The position numbers and the translations under genes are program-made. The notes below the pieces were generated by a model that saw only the letters and a list, made by a program, of their open reading frames with translations, ran no database searches and was not told the origin of the DNA. Of a stretch of DNA of 5,425 nucleotides, positions 1 to 5,425 are shown in pieces. Position 1 is the stretch's first letter, and the number at the start of each line of letters is the position of its first letter. The stretch comes from CAYYBZ01 sp964470285 [NCBI: uncultured Oligoflexia bacterium] (lineage in GTDB: Bacteria > Bdellovibrionota_G > CAYYBZ01). The stretch is from assembly GCA_964470285.1 (NCBI GenBank), contig CAYYBZ010000163.1:1-5425 (forward strand), in the 5' to 3' direction.

Positions 1-1
1 C

Positions 2-448
2 TCCCCCGCATTCGCCTCAAATTCCGCCCTTGACCTGATTTCCCCGAAAAAAAAGGTTAAGGTAATTTTTAACTCCACAGACAAGAAATCTTTAGAAAGA
101 ATAAATTCTCTTAAAGAGCTTGTAATTGATCTTGCCAAGTGTGAAAGCATCGCTTTTTCGCAAAAAACCCCTAAACTTATAGCCAAATCTGTTGTAAGCG
201 GAGTAGACATAATAATCCCAATAGAGGGACTGGTTGATATTGACAAAGAATCAAAAAGGCTTGAAAAAGAGATTTTTAAAGCTAACAAAGATATAGAATT
301 CTTTGAAAAAAGACTAAACAACAAAGGTTTTGTTGATAATGCTTCTGAAGAACTTATAGAAGAGAACAGGGAGTCCTTAAAAGAGATCCGTGAGAAGCTG
401 CTAAAATTTGAAGAAAGCCTTAACAGACTTAAGGAATTCAAGGATTGA
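2..448 (+). CDS. valS: Valyl-tRNA synthetase, C-terminal part (5' end outside window)
   Basis: This is the last 148 codons of a class I aminoacyl-tRNA synthetase that charges tRNA-Val with valine in the cytoplasm. The catalytic core (HIGH and KMSKS motifs) lies upstream of the window. What is visible is the end of the anticodon-binding domain (ISPKKKVKVIF near residues 13-23), then IPIEGLVDID (about residues 72-81). After that comes the long charged helical hairpin with NNKGFVDNASEELIEENRE, a hallmark of the ValS C-terminal coiled-coil arm that contacts the tRNA. The protein ends LNRLKEFKD before TGA at 446-448. The stop overlaps the birA start by four bases, so the two genes are probably co-transcribed. 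The first 10-15 bases do not read well in this frame; a one-base insertion near position 16 is possible (see findings). Identity is confident from the C-terminal arm. Confidence 0.93.
   Translation, partial: SPAFASNSALDLISPKKKVKVIFNSTDKKSLERINSLKELVIDLAKCESIAFSQKTPKLIAKSVVSGVDIIIPIEGLVDIDKESKRLEKEIFKANKDIEFFEKRLNNKGFVDNASEELIEENRESLKEIREKLLKFEESLNRLKEFKD
431..435 (+). promoter_or_regulatory. Ribosome binding site for the TTG start of birA
   Basis: AAGGA lies nine bases before the TTG at 445-447 and inside the last codons of valS. This supports the TTG start: the next in-frame ATG is at residue 53, inside the GRGRMGRKW motif, and would destroy the enzyme. A second AAGGA at 440-444 abuts the TTG directly and is too close to act for this start. 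Confidence 0.65.
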
Positions 449-1203
449 TTCGTACATCAAGCCATAAAATTATCGGTAATACTGTTTTTTCTTTTGACCG
501 CGTTAAATCCACAAATGATATAGCGGCAATTCTTGCCGAAAAGGGATTTGATGAAGGAACTGTTGTTAGTGCCGACTTTCAAAGCAAAGGAAGAGGCAGA
601 ATGGGCAGAAAATGGCAAAGCCCTGACGGTGAAAACATTTTCCTTTCGGTAATATTAAGACCGGAAAAAATCACAAAGAATATAGGGCTTCTAAGCCTAA
701 TGGCAGCTTATGCGGTATTCAAAACCGTAAGGTCGCAATTTGAAAATAAAGTATTTATTAAATGGCCCAATGATGTATTGACCGGGGATAAAAAATTGGC
801 CGGGATTCTTCTCGAAATGAAATCAAAGGGAAACAATGTCGAAAATTTGATTTTAGGAATAGGACTAAATGTTAATTCTAATCTTGAGAAACTTGATGTC
901 GGTTTAAGGGAAAAGGCCACTTCTATTTCATTGTTAAAATCTGCTAAAGTCAATAAAAACATGATACTAGGATTGCTTTTAAATAATCTGGATGAAGTTT
1001 ATAATCTGTATAAAAATGAAGAATTTGAAACAATTACAGCCTTCATTAATGCCAATTTATATTTAAAAGATAAAAGCTGTCGTTTTTTAACAGGCTCAGA
1101 TGATCTTAATGTGATTATTAAAGGGATAAATACTGACGGAAGCCTTTTGGTAATTCATAATAACCGCTCACGATCATTTCATACAGGTGAAATCATTACA
1201 TAA
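445..1203 (+). CDS. birA: Biotin--[acetyl-CoA-carboxylase] ligase, catalytic-only (group I) BirA
   Basis: The enzyme activates biotin with ATP to biotinyl-5'-AMP and transfers it to a lysine of biotin carrier proteins such as AccB. Family motifs appear in order: STND at residues 22-25, the biotinyl-AMP binding loop GRGRMGRKW at 49-57, KWPND at 106-110, KLAGILLE at 117-124 and GIGLNVN at 138-144. A short C-terminal SH3-like domain follows, with GINTDGSLLV around 227-236 and HTGEI at 246-250. At 252 residues it starts almost directly at the catalytic domain and has no N-terminal winged-helix region, unlike the roughly 320-residue E. coli BirA, so it should not act as a biotin-operon repressor. 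The TTG start at 445 overlaps the valS TGA (shared TTGA, 445-448), pointing to translational coupling. No biotin synthesis or carrier gene is in view, so its substrate is encoded elsewhere. Function is confident; lack of repressor activity follows from the missing domain. Confidence 0.94.
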   Translation: MIRTSSHKIIGNTVFSFDRVKSTNDIAAILAEKGFDEGTVVSADFQSKGRGRMGRKWQSPDGENIFLSVILRPEKITKNIGLLSLMAAYAVFKTVRSQFENKVFIKWPNDVLTGDKKLAGILLEMKSKGNNVENLILGIGLNVNSNLEKLDVGLREKATSISLLKSAKVNKNMILGLLLNNLDEVYNLYKNEEFETITAFINANLYLKDKSCRFLTGSDDLNVIIKGINTDGSLLVIHNNRSRSFHTGEIIT

Positions 1204-1248
1204 ATCGCCCTTTTATCCCGTCATCTTATTTATTTTTAATTTAACCTC

Positions 1249-1272
1249 CGTCCCCTATCTCGTCTCCTGTCT
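1249..1272 (+). repeat. Imperfect tandem repeat of a 12-base unit
   Basis: Two adjacent 12-base copies, CGTCCCCTATCT (1249-1260) and CGTCTCCTGTCT (1261-1272), match at 10 of 12 positions. The stretch is pyrimidine-rich and richer in C than its AT-rich flanks. It ends 16 bases before the candidate -35 element. It could be a direct-repeat binding site or remnant simple-sequence DNA; nothing here decides which. Confidence 0.5.
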
Positions 1273-1288
1273 GTTGGGCATAAAACTG

Positions 1289-1316
1289 TTGATTTATTTA
1301 TAAATCTTTCTATTAT
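1289..1316 (+). promoter_or_regulatory. Candidate sigma70-type promoter for the TPR / EFG-II / helical-repeat genes
   Basis: TTGATT (1289-1294) and TATTAT (1311-1316) match the -35 and -10 consensus at four and five of six bases and are 16 bases apart. The pair lies in the only sizeable intergenic gap and about 55 bases before the ATG at 1371, which leaves room for a short leader with AAGGAG at 1356-1361. The area is AT-rich, so chance matches are likely. No clear intrinsic terminator was seen after birA, so read-through from valS-birA is also possible. Confidence 0.5.
1291..1306. promoter_or_regulatory. Perfect inverted repeat inside the promoter spacer; possible operator
   Basis: GATTTAT (1291-1297) and ATAAATC (1300-1306) are perfect reverse complements separated by two T bases. 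The element begins within the candidate -35 hexamer and ends four bases before the -10. That is where a dimeric repressor would block RNA polymerase. It is made almost wholly of A and T, so chance occurrence in this AT-rich gap is a real alternative. As a transcript hairpin it would be very weak and is not a convincing terminator. Confidence 0.35.
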
Positions 1317-1370
1317 ATACGGCTTATGAAATTCTGATGCTTATCAAATCTTTAAAAGGAGATTAACGCC

Positions 1371-1835
1371 ATGGTCGATATTTTATCCGATGAACAAAGA
1401 CAGGCAGAGCAAATTGTATTTCAGGGTATTGATCTCTATGACGAAGGTGATATTGATGGAGCACATCAGAAATTCAAAAAAGCCTATCAGTTAGACCCTG
1501 ACGGTCCAAAGGTTCTTTCCTGGTATGGGTTTACATTAGGTTTAGTGGAAGACAAGGTTCAAAAGGGCCTGGATTTCTGTAAAAAAGCCATTAATTCCAA
1601 CATTCCAGATGCCCTTTTCTATCGCAATATCGGAGTTCTTTATGTTAAATCGAATAATAAAAGATTAGCAGTTGCGGCATATCAAAAAGGTATGTCAATA
1701 GATAAAGGTAACCGCAAAATCTATCTTGAATGGAAAAAACTTGGAATAAGAAGAAAACCCTTTTTCAAATTCCTCGATAGAAGCCATTTCATAAACAAAT
1801 TTATCGGTAAATTAACCTATAAAAAGAAAGATTAA
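1371..1835 (+). CDS. Small TPR-repeat protein with conserved basic-aromatic tail
   Basis: This is a 154-residue protein of about three tetratricopeptide repeats. The first runs roughly 14-47 (ALYDEG-like pattern LYDEGDIDGAHQKFKKAYQLDPDGPKV). The second is irregular at about 48-81, and the third spans about 82-115 (FYRNIGVLYVKSNNKRLAVAAYQKGMSID in outline). TPRs are protein-binding scaffolds and no catalytic motif is present. The tail LGIRRKPFFKFLDRSHFINK (124-143) is followed by FIGKL and a lysine-rich end. It resembles the ending of TPR proteins I recall from deltaproteobacteria, where the consensus is close to GIRR.P...FL.R....N...G.L. No signal peptide or membrane segment is visible, so it is probably cytoplasmic. 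AAGGAG at 1356-1361 supports the ATG. It sits 21 bases before the EFG-II gene and is the first gene after the candidate promoter. The domain call is confident; the partner and role are unknown. Confidence 0.82.
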   Translation: MVDILSDEQRQAEQIVFQGIDLYDEGDIDGAHQKFKKAYQLDPDGPKVLSWYGFTLGLVEDKVQKGLDFCKKAINSNIPDALFYRNIGVLYVKSNNKRLAVAAYQKGMSIDKGNRKIYLEWKKLGIRRKPFFKFLDRSHFINKFIGKLTYKKKD

Positions 1836-1856
1836 ATTCGAGTTAGGAGTAAACAA

Positions 1857-3932
1857 ATGAGCGATCTTAGAAACATTGGACTATTCGGGCATACACAGGC
1901 GGGGAAAACACAGCTGGCCGAAGCAATTCTTTTTTGCGGCAAAGAAAATAACCGTCTTGGTAAGGTTATGGACGGGACCTCGCTAATGGATTATGATCCG
2001 GAAGAACAAAGAAGGCAGATCTCGCTTTCACCTTCATTTAATAATCTCACCTGGAATAAAACTAAAATTAACATATTAGATACTCCCGGAGAAATAAATT
2101 TTTTCACCGATTCAATTTTTGCATTTACGGCTGTGGAATCGGCGATAATTCCAATAGACGGTGTTGACGGGATAAGGATTCAGTCTGAGAAAGCTATCTC
2201 TATTGCTGAACAAAGAAAAATGCCGGTAATTTTCTTTTTAAATAAGCTGGATAAAGAAAGATCCGATTTTTCAGCAGTAGTATCCGAAATGAAGAAAAAC
2301 ATAATAAAGCTTCTTCCCATGCAACTTCCCATCGGCAAAGAAGCTGAATTCAGAGGGGTCGTTGATCTTCTTAAAATGAAAGCCTTCATTTATAAAAATG
2401 ACGAAAGCGGCTCTTATACTGAAGAAGAAATCCCCTCAGATATTAAATCTCAGGCAGAAAAAGCAAGAAACACAATGCTCGAATCTATTGCCGAAACAGA
2501 TGAAAAACTGGTAGATAAATATCTTGAAACGGGAGAATTAACCGAACAGGAGATCAATGAAGGGATAAAGAAAGGTCTTACAACGAATCAAATCATACCT
2601 GTTTTATGCGGGTCTGCGGTTAAAAATATCGGAATTCATCAACTTTTGGATTTTGTTGTGACTTACCTTCCCTCACCAAATTATAAAGATGAAATTGAAG
2701 CCAAAGATATAAAAACCGAGGAAGTCAAAAAAATTAAATTGACCGAAGATGCTCCGTTTTGCGCTTTTGTTTTTAAAACTATCGTTGACCCTTTTGCAGG
2801 AAGACTTAACGTCGCAAGAATATATTCAGGGAAAATTGATACTTCTACCAACGCTTATAATCCCAAGACGCGAACATCAGAGAGATTTAACAGCATGCTT
2901 GAGCTTAAGGGAGGAAAACAAAAAGGCATAAGCAATGCAAAAGCCGGAGATATAATAGCTTTTGCTAAACTCAAAAAAACATCCACCGGACACACGCTTT
3001 GCGACGAAAAGAATCAGGTTAAAATCGTACCGCCTTCTGTTCACAGAGGGATGATATCCTTTGCTATAAAACCTAAATCAAAAGATGATGCGGATAAAAT
3101 AGCCGGCGGTATAAACAAGTTAAAAGATGAAGATCCGGCTCTTTCAACCAGCAGAGATGCTCAGACTTCGGATCTGCTTTTAACAGGTATGGGACAGCTT
3201 CATATTGAAGTTACAGTCGAAAAACTAAAAAGAAAATACGGTGTTGAGGTTAAACTTGAGACACCGAAGGTTCCATACAAGGAAACTATTAAGGTAAAAT
3301 CCCAGGCTCAGGGAAAATATAAAAAGCAATCCGGCGGTAAAGGCCAGTATGGAGATACATGGATTACGATAGAACCTCTGGCAAGAGGAAAAGGCTTTGA
3401 GTTTGACAATAAAATTGTCGGCGGTGCAATACCAAAAAACTATATCCCATCGGTAGAAAAAGGAATAATTGAATCAATGGAATCAGGCTCTTTGGCGGGA
3501 TATCCCGTTGTCGACATAAAAGCAACACTATACGACGGTTCTTATCATGATGTTGATTCCTCAGATATGGCATTTAAAATAGCCGCTTCAATGGGCTTTA
3601 AAAAGGCCATGGAAAGCGCCAAACCTATTCTTTTAGAACCTGTAATGCTCCTTGAAGTAACCGTACCTGACAGTTATATGGGCGATGTAATAGGCGATTT
3701 AAACTCAAGGCGCGGCAAGGTATTAGGAATGGAACCCAAGGGCTCCTATCAGGTAATTAAGGCTAATGTCCCCATGTCGGAACTTCTTAAGTATTCTCCA
3801 GATTTGACATCAATGACTGCCGGAAAAGGAAGTTTTATCATGGATTTCTCAAGTTATGAAGAAGTTCCGGCCTTTCTGGTCGAAAAAATAGTAGCCGCAA
3901 ACAAAAAGGTTGATGACGAAAAGAAGGAGTAA
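1857..3932 (+). CDS. Elongation factor G-like translational GTPase (EFG-II / FusA2 type)
   Basis: This 691-residue protein has the full five-domain layout of EF-G, the GTPase that drives ribosomal translocation. The G domain covers roughly 1-275: P-loop GHTQAGKT (11-18), switch I DYDPEEQRRQIS (45-56), DTPGE (75-79), NKLD (129-132) and SAVKN (253-257). Domain II follows (about 298-390), then domain III with GMGQLHIEV (444-452). Domain IV carries GKYKKQSGGKGQYGD (486-500) and tip-loop GSYHDVDSSDMAFK (561-574). Domain V has YMGDVIGDLNSRRGKVLGMEP (607-627 in outline) and YEEVP at 667-671. The DYDPEEQRR switch I and the KYKKQSGG motif resemble the EFG-II paralogue group rather than canonical FusA. 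Compared with canonical EF-G, RGIT reads RQIS and the catalytic-loop DTPGH reads DTPGE. TAGGAG at 1844-1849, seven bases upstream, supports the ATG. No rpsL, rpsG or tuf genes flank it, which also argues against the housekeeping copy. GTPase identity is confident; the cellular role of EFG-II proteins is poorly defined. Confidence 0.93.
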   Translation: MSDLRNIGLFGHTQAGKTQLAEAILFCGKENNRLGKVMDGTSLMDYDPEEQRRQISLSPSFNNLTWNKTKINILDTPGEINFFTDSIFAFTAVESAIIPIDGVDGIRIQSEKAISIAEQRKMPVIFFLNKLDKERSDFSAVVSEMKKNIIKLLPMQLPIGKEAEFRGVVDLLKMKAFIYKNDESGSYTEEEIPSDIKSQAEKARNTMLESIAETDEKLVDKYLETGELTEQEINEGIKKGLTTNQIIPVLCGSAVKNIGIHQLLDFVVTYLPSPNYKDEIEAKDIKTEEVKKIKLTEDAPFCAFVFKTIVDPFAGRLNVARIYSGKIDTSTNAYNPKTRTSERFNSMLELKGGKQKGISNAKAGDIIAFAKLKKTSTGHTLCDEKNQVKIVPPSVHRGMISFAIKPKSKDDADKIAGGINKLKDEDPALSTSRDAQTSDLLLTGMGQLHIEVTVEKLKRKYGVEVKLETPKVPYKETIKVKSQAQGKYKKQSGGKGQYGDTWITIEPLARGKGFEFDNKIVGGAIPKNYIPSVEKGIIESMESGSLAGYPVVDIKATLYDGSYHDVDSSDMAFKIAASMGFKKAMESAKPILLEPVMLLEVTVPDSYMGDVIGDLNSRRGKVLGMEPKGSYQVIKANVPMSELLKYSPDLTSMTAGKGSFIMDFSSYEEVPAFLVEKIVAANKKVDDEKKE
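3924..3929 (+). promoter_or_regulatory. Ribosome binding site deciding the TTG start of the helical-repeat gene
   Basis: AAGGAG is made by the final AAG GAG codons of the EFG-II gene and ends five bases before the TTG at 3935. An ATG at 3942 is out of frame, and the first in-frame ATG (residue 28) has no comparable site and would cut into the N-terminal region. TTG is therefore the best start. Confidence 0.65.
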
Positions 3933-3934
3933 TC

Positions 3935-5143
3935 TTGCCTGATGAAAGGCCGAAAGTTAAAATACCTGAGGCCATAACCAAATACATTAAACGCGATGCC
4001 CCAAAGGAAGCCAAAATGCTTGCTGCAAAAGCAACGGTTCCAATGGCTCCTATGGTACAGGTTTCTGTATTAACATTCTTAATCGGTGATTCAGAAGCCG
4101 AAGTAGCCGAAGAGGCAAAAAAATCCTTATTAAATATGCCGGGTTCAATTTTAAAGAGCCTGTTAACCGAAAACCTGCATCCCAAGACTTTTGATTTTTT
4201 TGTAAAAAACCGTACCCAGGAAGACGATTTAATGGAGCAAATAGTCTTAAACAGTTCCACACCGGATGACTGCTTTGTATACCTTGCAGATAAAACTACC
4301 GGCAAGGTCCTCGACATCATAGGTCAGAATCAGCAAAGAATGCTTAAAACTCCGGAAATTGCAAACTCATTTAAGAAAAATCCGAATGCTTCAAAAGCTG
4401 CAATAGAAAAAATAGTTTCTTTCTTGCGCATGAGAGGTATTCAGGTCGAGGGAGAATCGACAATATTAAACAACAAAGAGATCAATAATATTATTAAGCA
4501 AACGCAGGCACAGGCAGAGGAAATTGCAACTCAAAATCCCCAGTTTTCAATTCCGGCCGCTATACAAAACGCTCATACCGGCTTTGATGAAAAAGATGAA
4601 GATTCAGAAGACGATTTTTATGAAGATGATGATGAAGTAATGGATGAAGACGGCGGATTTTCCGATGACGATTTAGGCGGTGATTTCGACCTGTTTGAGG
4701 ACAAAGCCGATGCTTCCGATGAAGAAAAGAAAAGTATTGCCGCTCAGATAGAAGGGATGTCTATTCCTCACAAGGTTAAGCTGGCACTTCTTGGCAACAA
4801 GGAAGTACGTACTATATTAATAAAAGATTCAAATAAAATAGTTGCCGGTGCCGTTATAAAAAGTCCCAAGCTTACGGATAATGAGGTTCACAGTATATCT
4901 CAAATGAGAACAGTTTCAGATGAAATAATAAGAACAATAGCAAACAACAAAGACTGGGTTAAAAACTATACAATCAAACTTGCTCTTGCAAATAACCCCA
5001 AATGCCCCCTGCCGGTTGCAATGAAATTGATGCGTTTTCTGAACTCCAAAGATGTAGGTGATTTATCCAAGAACAAAAACGTAAGTCCGCAGCTTCAGAA
5101 AATGGCCAAACAGCAGTACAATAAAATGCGCGGAGTCGGTTAA
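3935..5143 (+). CDS. Helical-repeat protein with acidic linker, function unknown
   Basis: This is a 402-residue soluble-looking protein in three parts. Residues about 25-165 form predicted short helical repeats with recurring LLxxNLxPxxxDFF, IVLNSSTPDD and LDIIGQNQQRMLKTPEI patterns. Residues about 217-266 are a strongly acidic, probably disordered linker (DEDSEDD, YEDDDEVMDED, FSDDDLGGD). Residues about 275-395 hold a second repeat block with IKDSNKIVAGAVIKSPKLTD, then NNKDWVKNYTIKLALANNPK and CPLPVAMKLM. The alternating helix and 'NP.../SP...T' turn pattern resembles HEAT- or leucine-rich-variant-like solenoids, and I recall similar hypothetical proteins in deltaproteobacteria. There is no catalytic motif, signal peptide or transmembrane segment. 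The gene starts two bases after the EFG-II stop, with its ribosome binding site inside that gene, so translation is likely coupled. Its stop overlaps that of the convergent gene. A protein-binding scaffold is the most that can be inferred. Confidence 0.85.
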   Translation: MPDERPKVKIPEAITKYIKRDAPKEAKMLAAKATVPMAPMVQVSVLTFLIGDSEAEVAEEAKKSLLNMPGSILKSLLTENLHPKTFDFFVKNRTQEDDLMEQIVLNSSTPDDCFVYLADKTTGKVLDIIGQNQQRMLKTPEIANSFKKNPNASKAAIEKIVSFLRMRGIQVEGESTILNNKEINNIIKQTQAQAEEIATQNPQFSIPAAIQNAHTGFDEKDEDSEDDFYEDDDEVMDEDGGFSDDDLGGDFDLFEDKADASDEEKKSIAAQIEGMSIPHKVKLALLGNKEVRTILIKDSNKIVAGAVIKSPKLTDNEVHSISQMRTVSDEIIRTIANNKDWVKNYTIKLALANNPKCPLPVAMKLMRFLNSKDVGDLSKNKNVSPQLQKMAKQQYNKMRGVG

Positions 5144-5425
5144 TCTTCCATCATTTTCTTCATCTTCTCACGGAAGGTCTTAAGCTTTTCAAGTTCTTTT
5201 TCTTTTTCTTCTATCTGGCTCTCAAGATCAGATATCAATGCATCTTTGCCTTTAATCTTTTCTTCGAGCTCTTTAGCCTTCTGCATTGAGTCTTTGCTGT
5301 TTTGAAGTTCTTTTTCAAGTGATTTTATCTTGGATTCCAGTTCTTTTAAGCTTGCCAGCTTAGGCTTATAAAATTCTCTTAAAGCGCTCTGGGCTTTTTT
5401 ATGCTTTTCACTGCTTTCTTTTATC
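5140..5425 (-). CDS. Coiled-coil protein, C-terminal part (5' end outside window)
   Basis: The complement strand is open from the window edge to a TAA read from 5142 down to 5140, giving 94 visible residues. The text is rich in Lys and Glu with leucine heptads: KPKLASLKELESKIKSLEKE, then KELEEKIKGKDALISDLE, then EEKEKELEKLKTFREKMKK, ending MMED. This is a classic long coiled coil with only one Pro and one Gly in view. Because it is low in complexity, the parent family cannot be named; it could end a motor-associated, SMC-like, or receptor- or regulator-linked protein. The gene converges on the helical-repeat gene and shares TTAA (5140-5143) for both stops. That an open frame persists over 280 bases with sensible heptads, and ends exactly at the neighbour's stop, supports it as a real gene rather than a shadow. 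Confidence 0.78.
   Translation of the reverse strand, partial: IKESSEKHKKAQSALREFYKPKLASLKELESKIKSLEKELQNSKDSMQKAKELEEKIKGKDALISDLESQIEEKEKELEKLKTFREKMKKMMED

Noticed and set aside
708-962. Minus-strand open frame of 84 codons inside birA
   Set aside because: It lies fully antisense to the conserved BirA catalytic core, including KWPND and GIGLNVN, and shows no motif of its own.
1204-1260. Intrinsic terminator after birA
   Set aside because: I looked for a GC-rich hairpin followed by a T tract. T-rich stretches occur near 1226-1241, but no convincing stem precedes them, so none is annotated.
2749-2931. Plus-strand 60-codon frame inside the EFG-II gene
   Set aside because: It is an alternative reading of domain II coding sequence with no family resemblance and no good ribosome binding site noticed. 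A programmed frameshift product was considered, but the main frame is intact through all five domains.
1857-3932. Tetracycline-resistance ribosomal protection protein (TetM-like)
   Set aside because: These share the EF-G fold, but the domain IV motifs GGKGQYGD and GSYHDVDSS and the switch I pattern DYDPEEQRR fit an EF-G paralogue of the EFG-II type, and no resistance context is present.
3838-4320. Minus-strand open frame of 160 codons antisense to the EFG-II / helical-repeat junction
   Set aside because: It spans the boundary of two well-supported plus-strand genes, has no recognisable motif, and its Ser/Phe-rich composition is what the reverse of Lys/Glu-rich codons gives. It is a shadow frame.
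1-5425. Mobile element, CRISPR array, tRNA or rRNA gene
   Set aside because: No spaced repeat array, transposase or integrase text, or cloverleaf-like sequence was noticed, and nearly all bases are taken up by coherent coding sequence.

Overview
The window is ordinary, gene-dense bacterial chromosome of low GC content (by eye about 40%), with tight gene spacing and strong AAGGAG-type ribosome binding sites. No phage, insertion-sequence, CRISPR, rRNA or tRNA signal is visible. Two proteins resemble families I associate with deltaproteobacteria in the old sense (Geobacter/Desulfuromonas, Myxococcota and neighbouring candidate phyla): the TPR protein with its LGIRR...FLDRSHFINKF tail, and the helical-repeat protein. 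I therefore place the source as an AT-rich deltaproteobacterium-like lineage. This rests on remembered family resemblance, not on a search.

Layout. Bases 2-448 are the 3' end of a valyl-tRNA synthetase gene (valS) with its C-terminal tRNA-binding coiled coil. Its stop overlaps the TTG start of a biotin-protein ligase gene (birA, 445-1203) that lacks a DNA-binding domain. A 167-base intergenic region follows (1204-1370). It holds a 12-base imperfect tandem repeat, a plausible sigma70-type promoter, and a palindrome inside the promoter spacer. From there a three-gene run reads rightward with gaps of 21 and 2 bases: a small TPR protein (1371-1835), an elongation factor G-like GTPase of the EFG-II type (1857-3932), and a 402-residue helical-repeat protein with an acidic linker (3935-5143). 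The last gene starts at TTG, and its ribosome binding site lies inside the end of the GTPase gene. A convergent minus-strand gene for a coiled-coil protein ends at 5140, so both genes use the same four bases (TTAA) for their stops.

How the genes may work together. ValS and BirA are housekeeping enzymes that probably share a transcript. The TPR / EFG-II / helical-repeat cluster looks like its own transcription unit. Its centre is a translation-factor paralogue that keeps the ribosome-contacting domain IV but carries altered switch residues (RQIS for RGIT, DTPGE for DTPGH). Its partners are two proteins built from helical, protein-binding repeats. The co-directional, nearly fused arrangement makes this trio the most interesting part of the window. 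A ribosome- or stress-related role for it is inference only.
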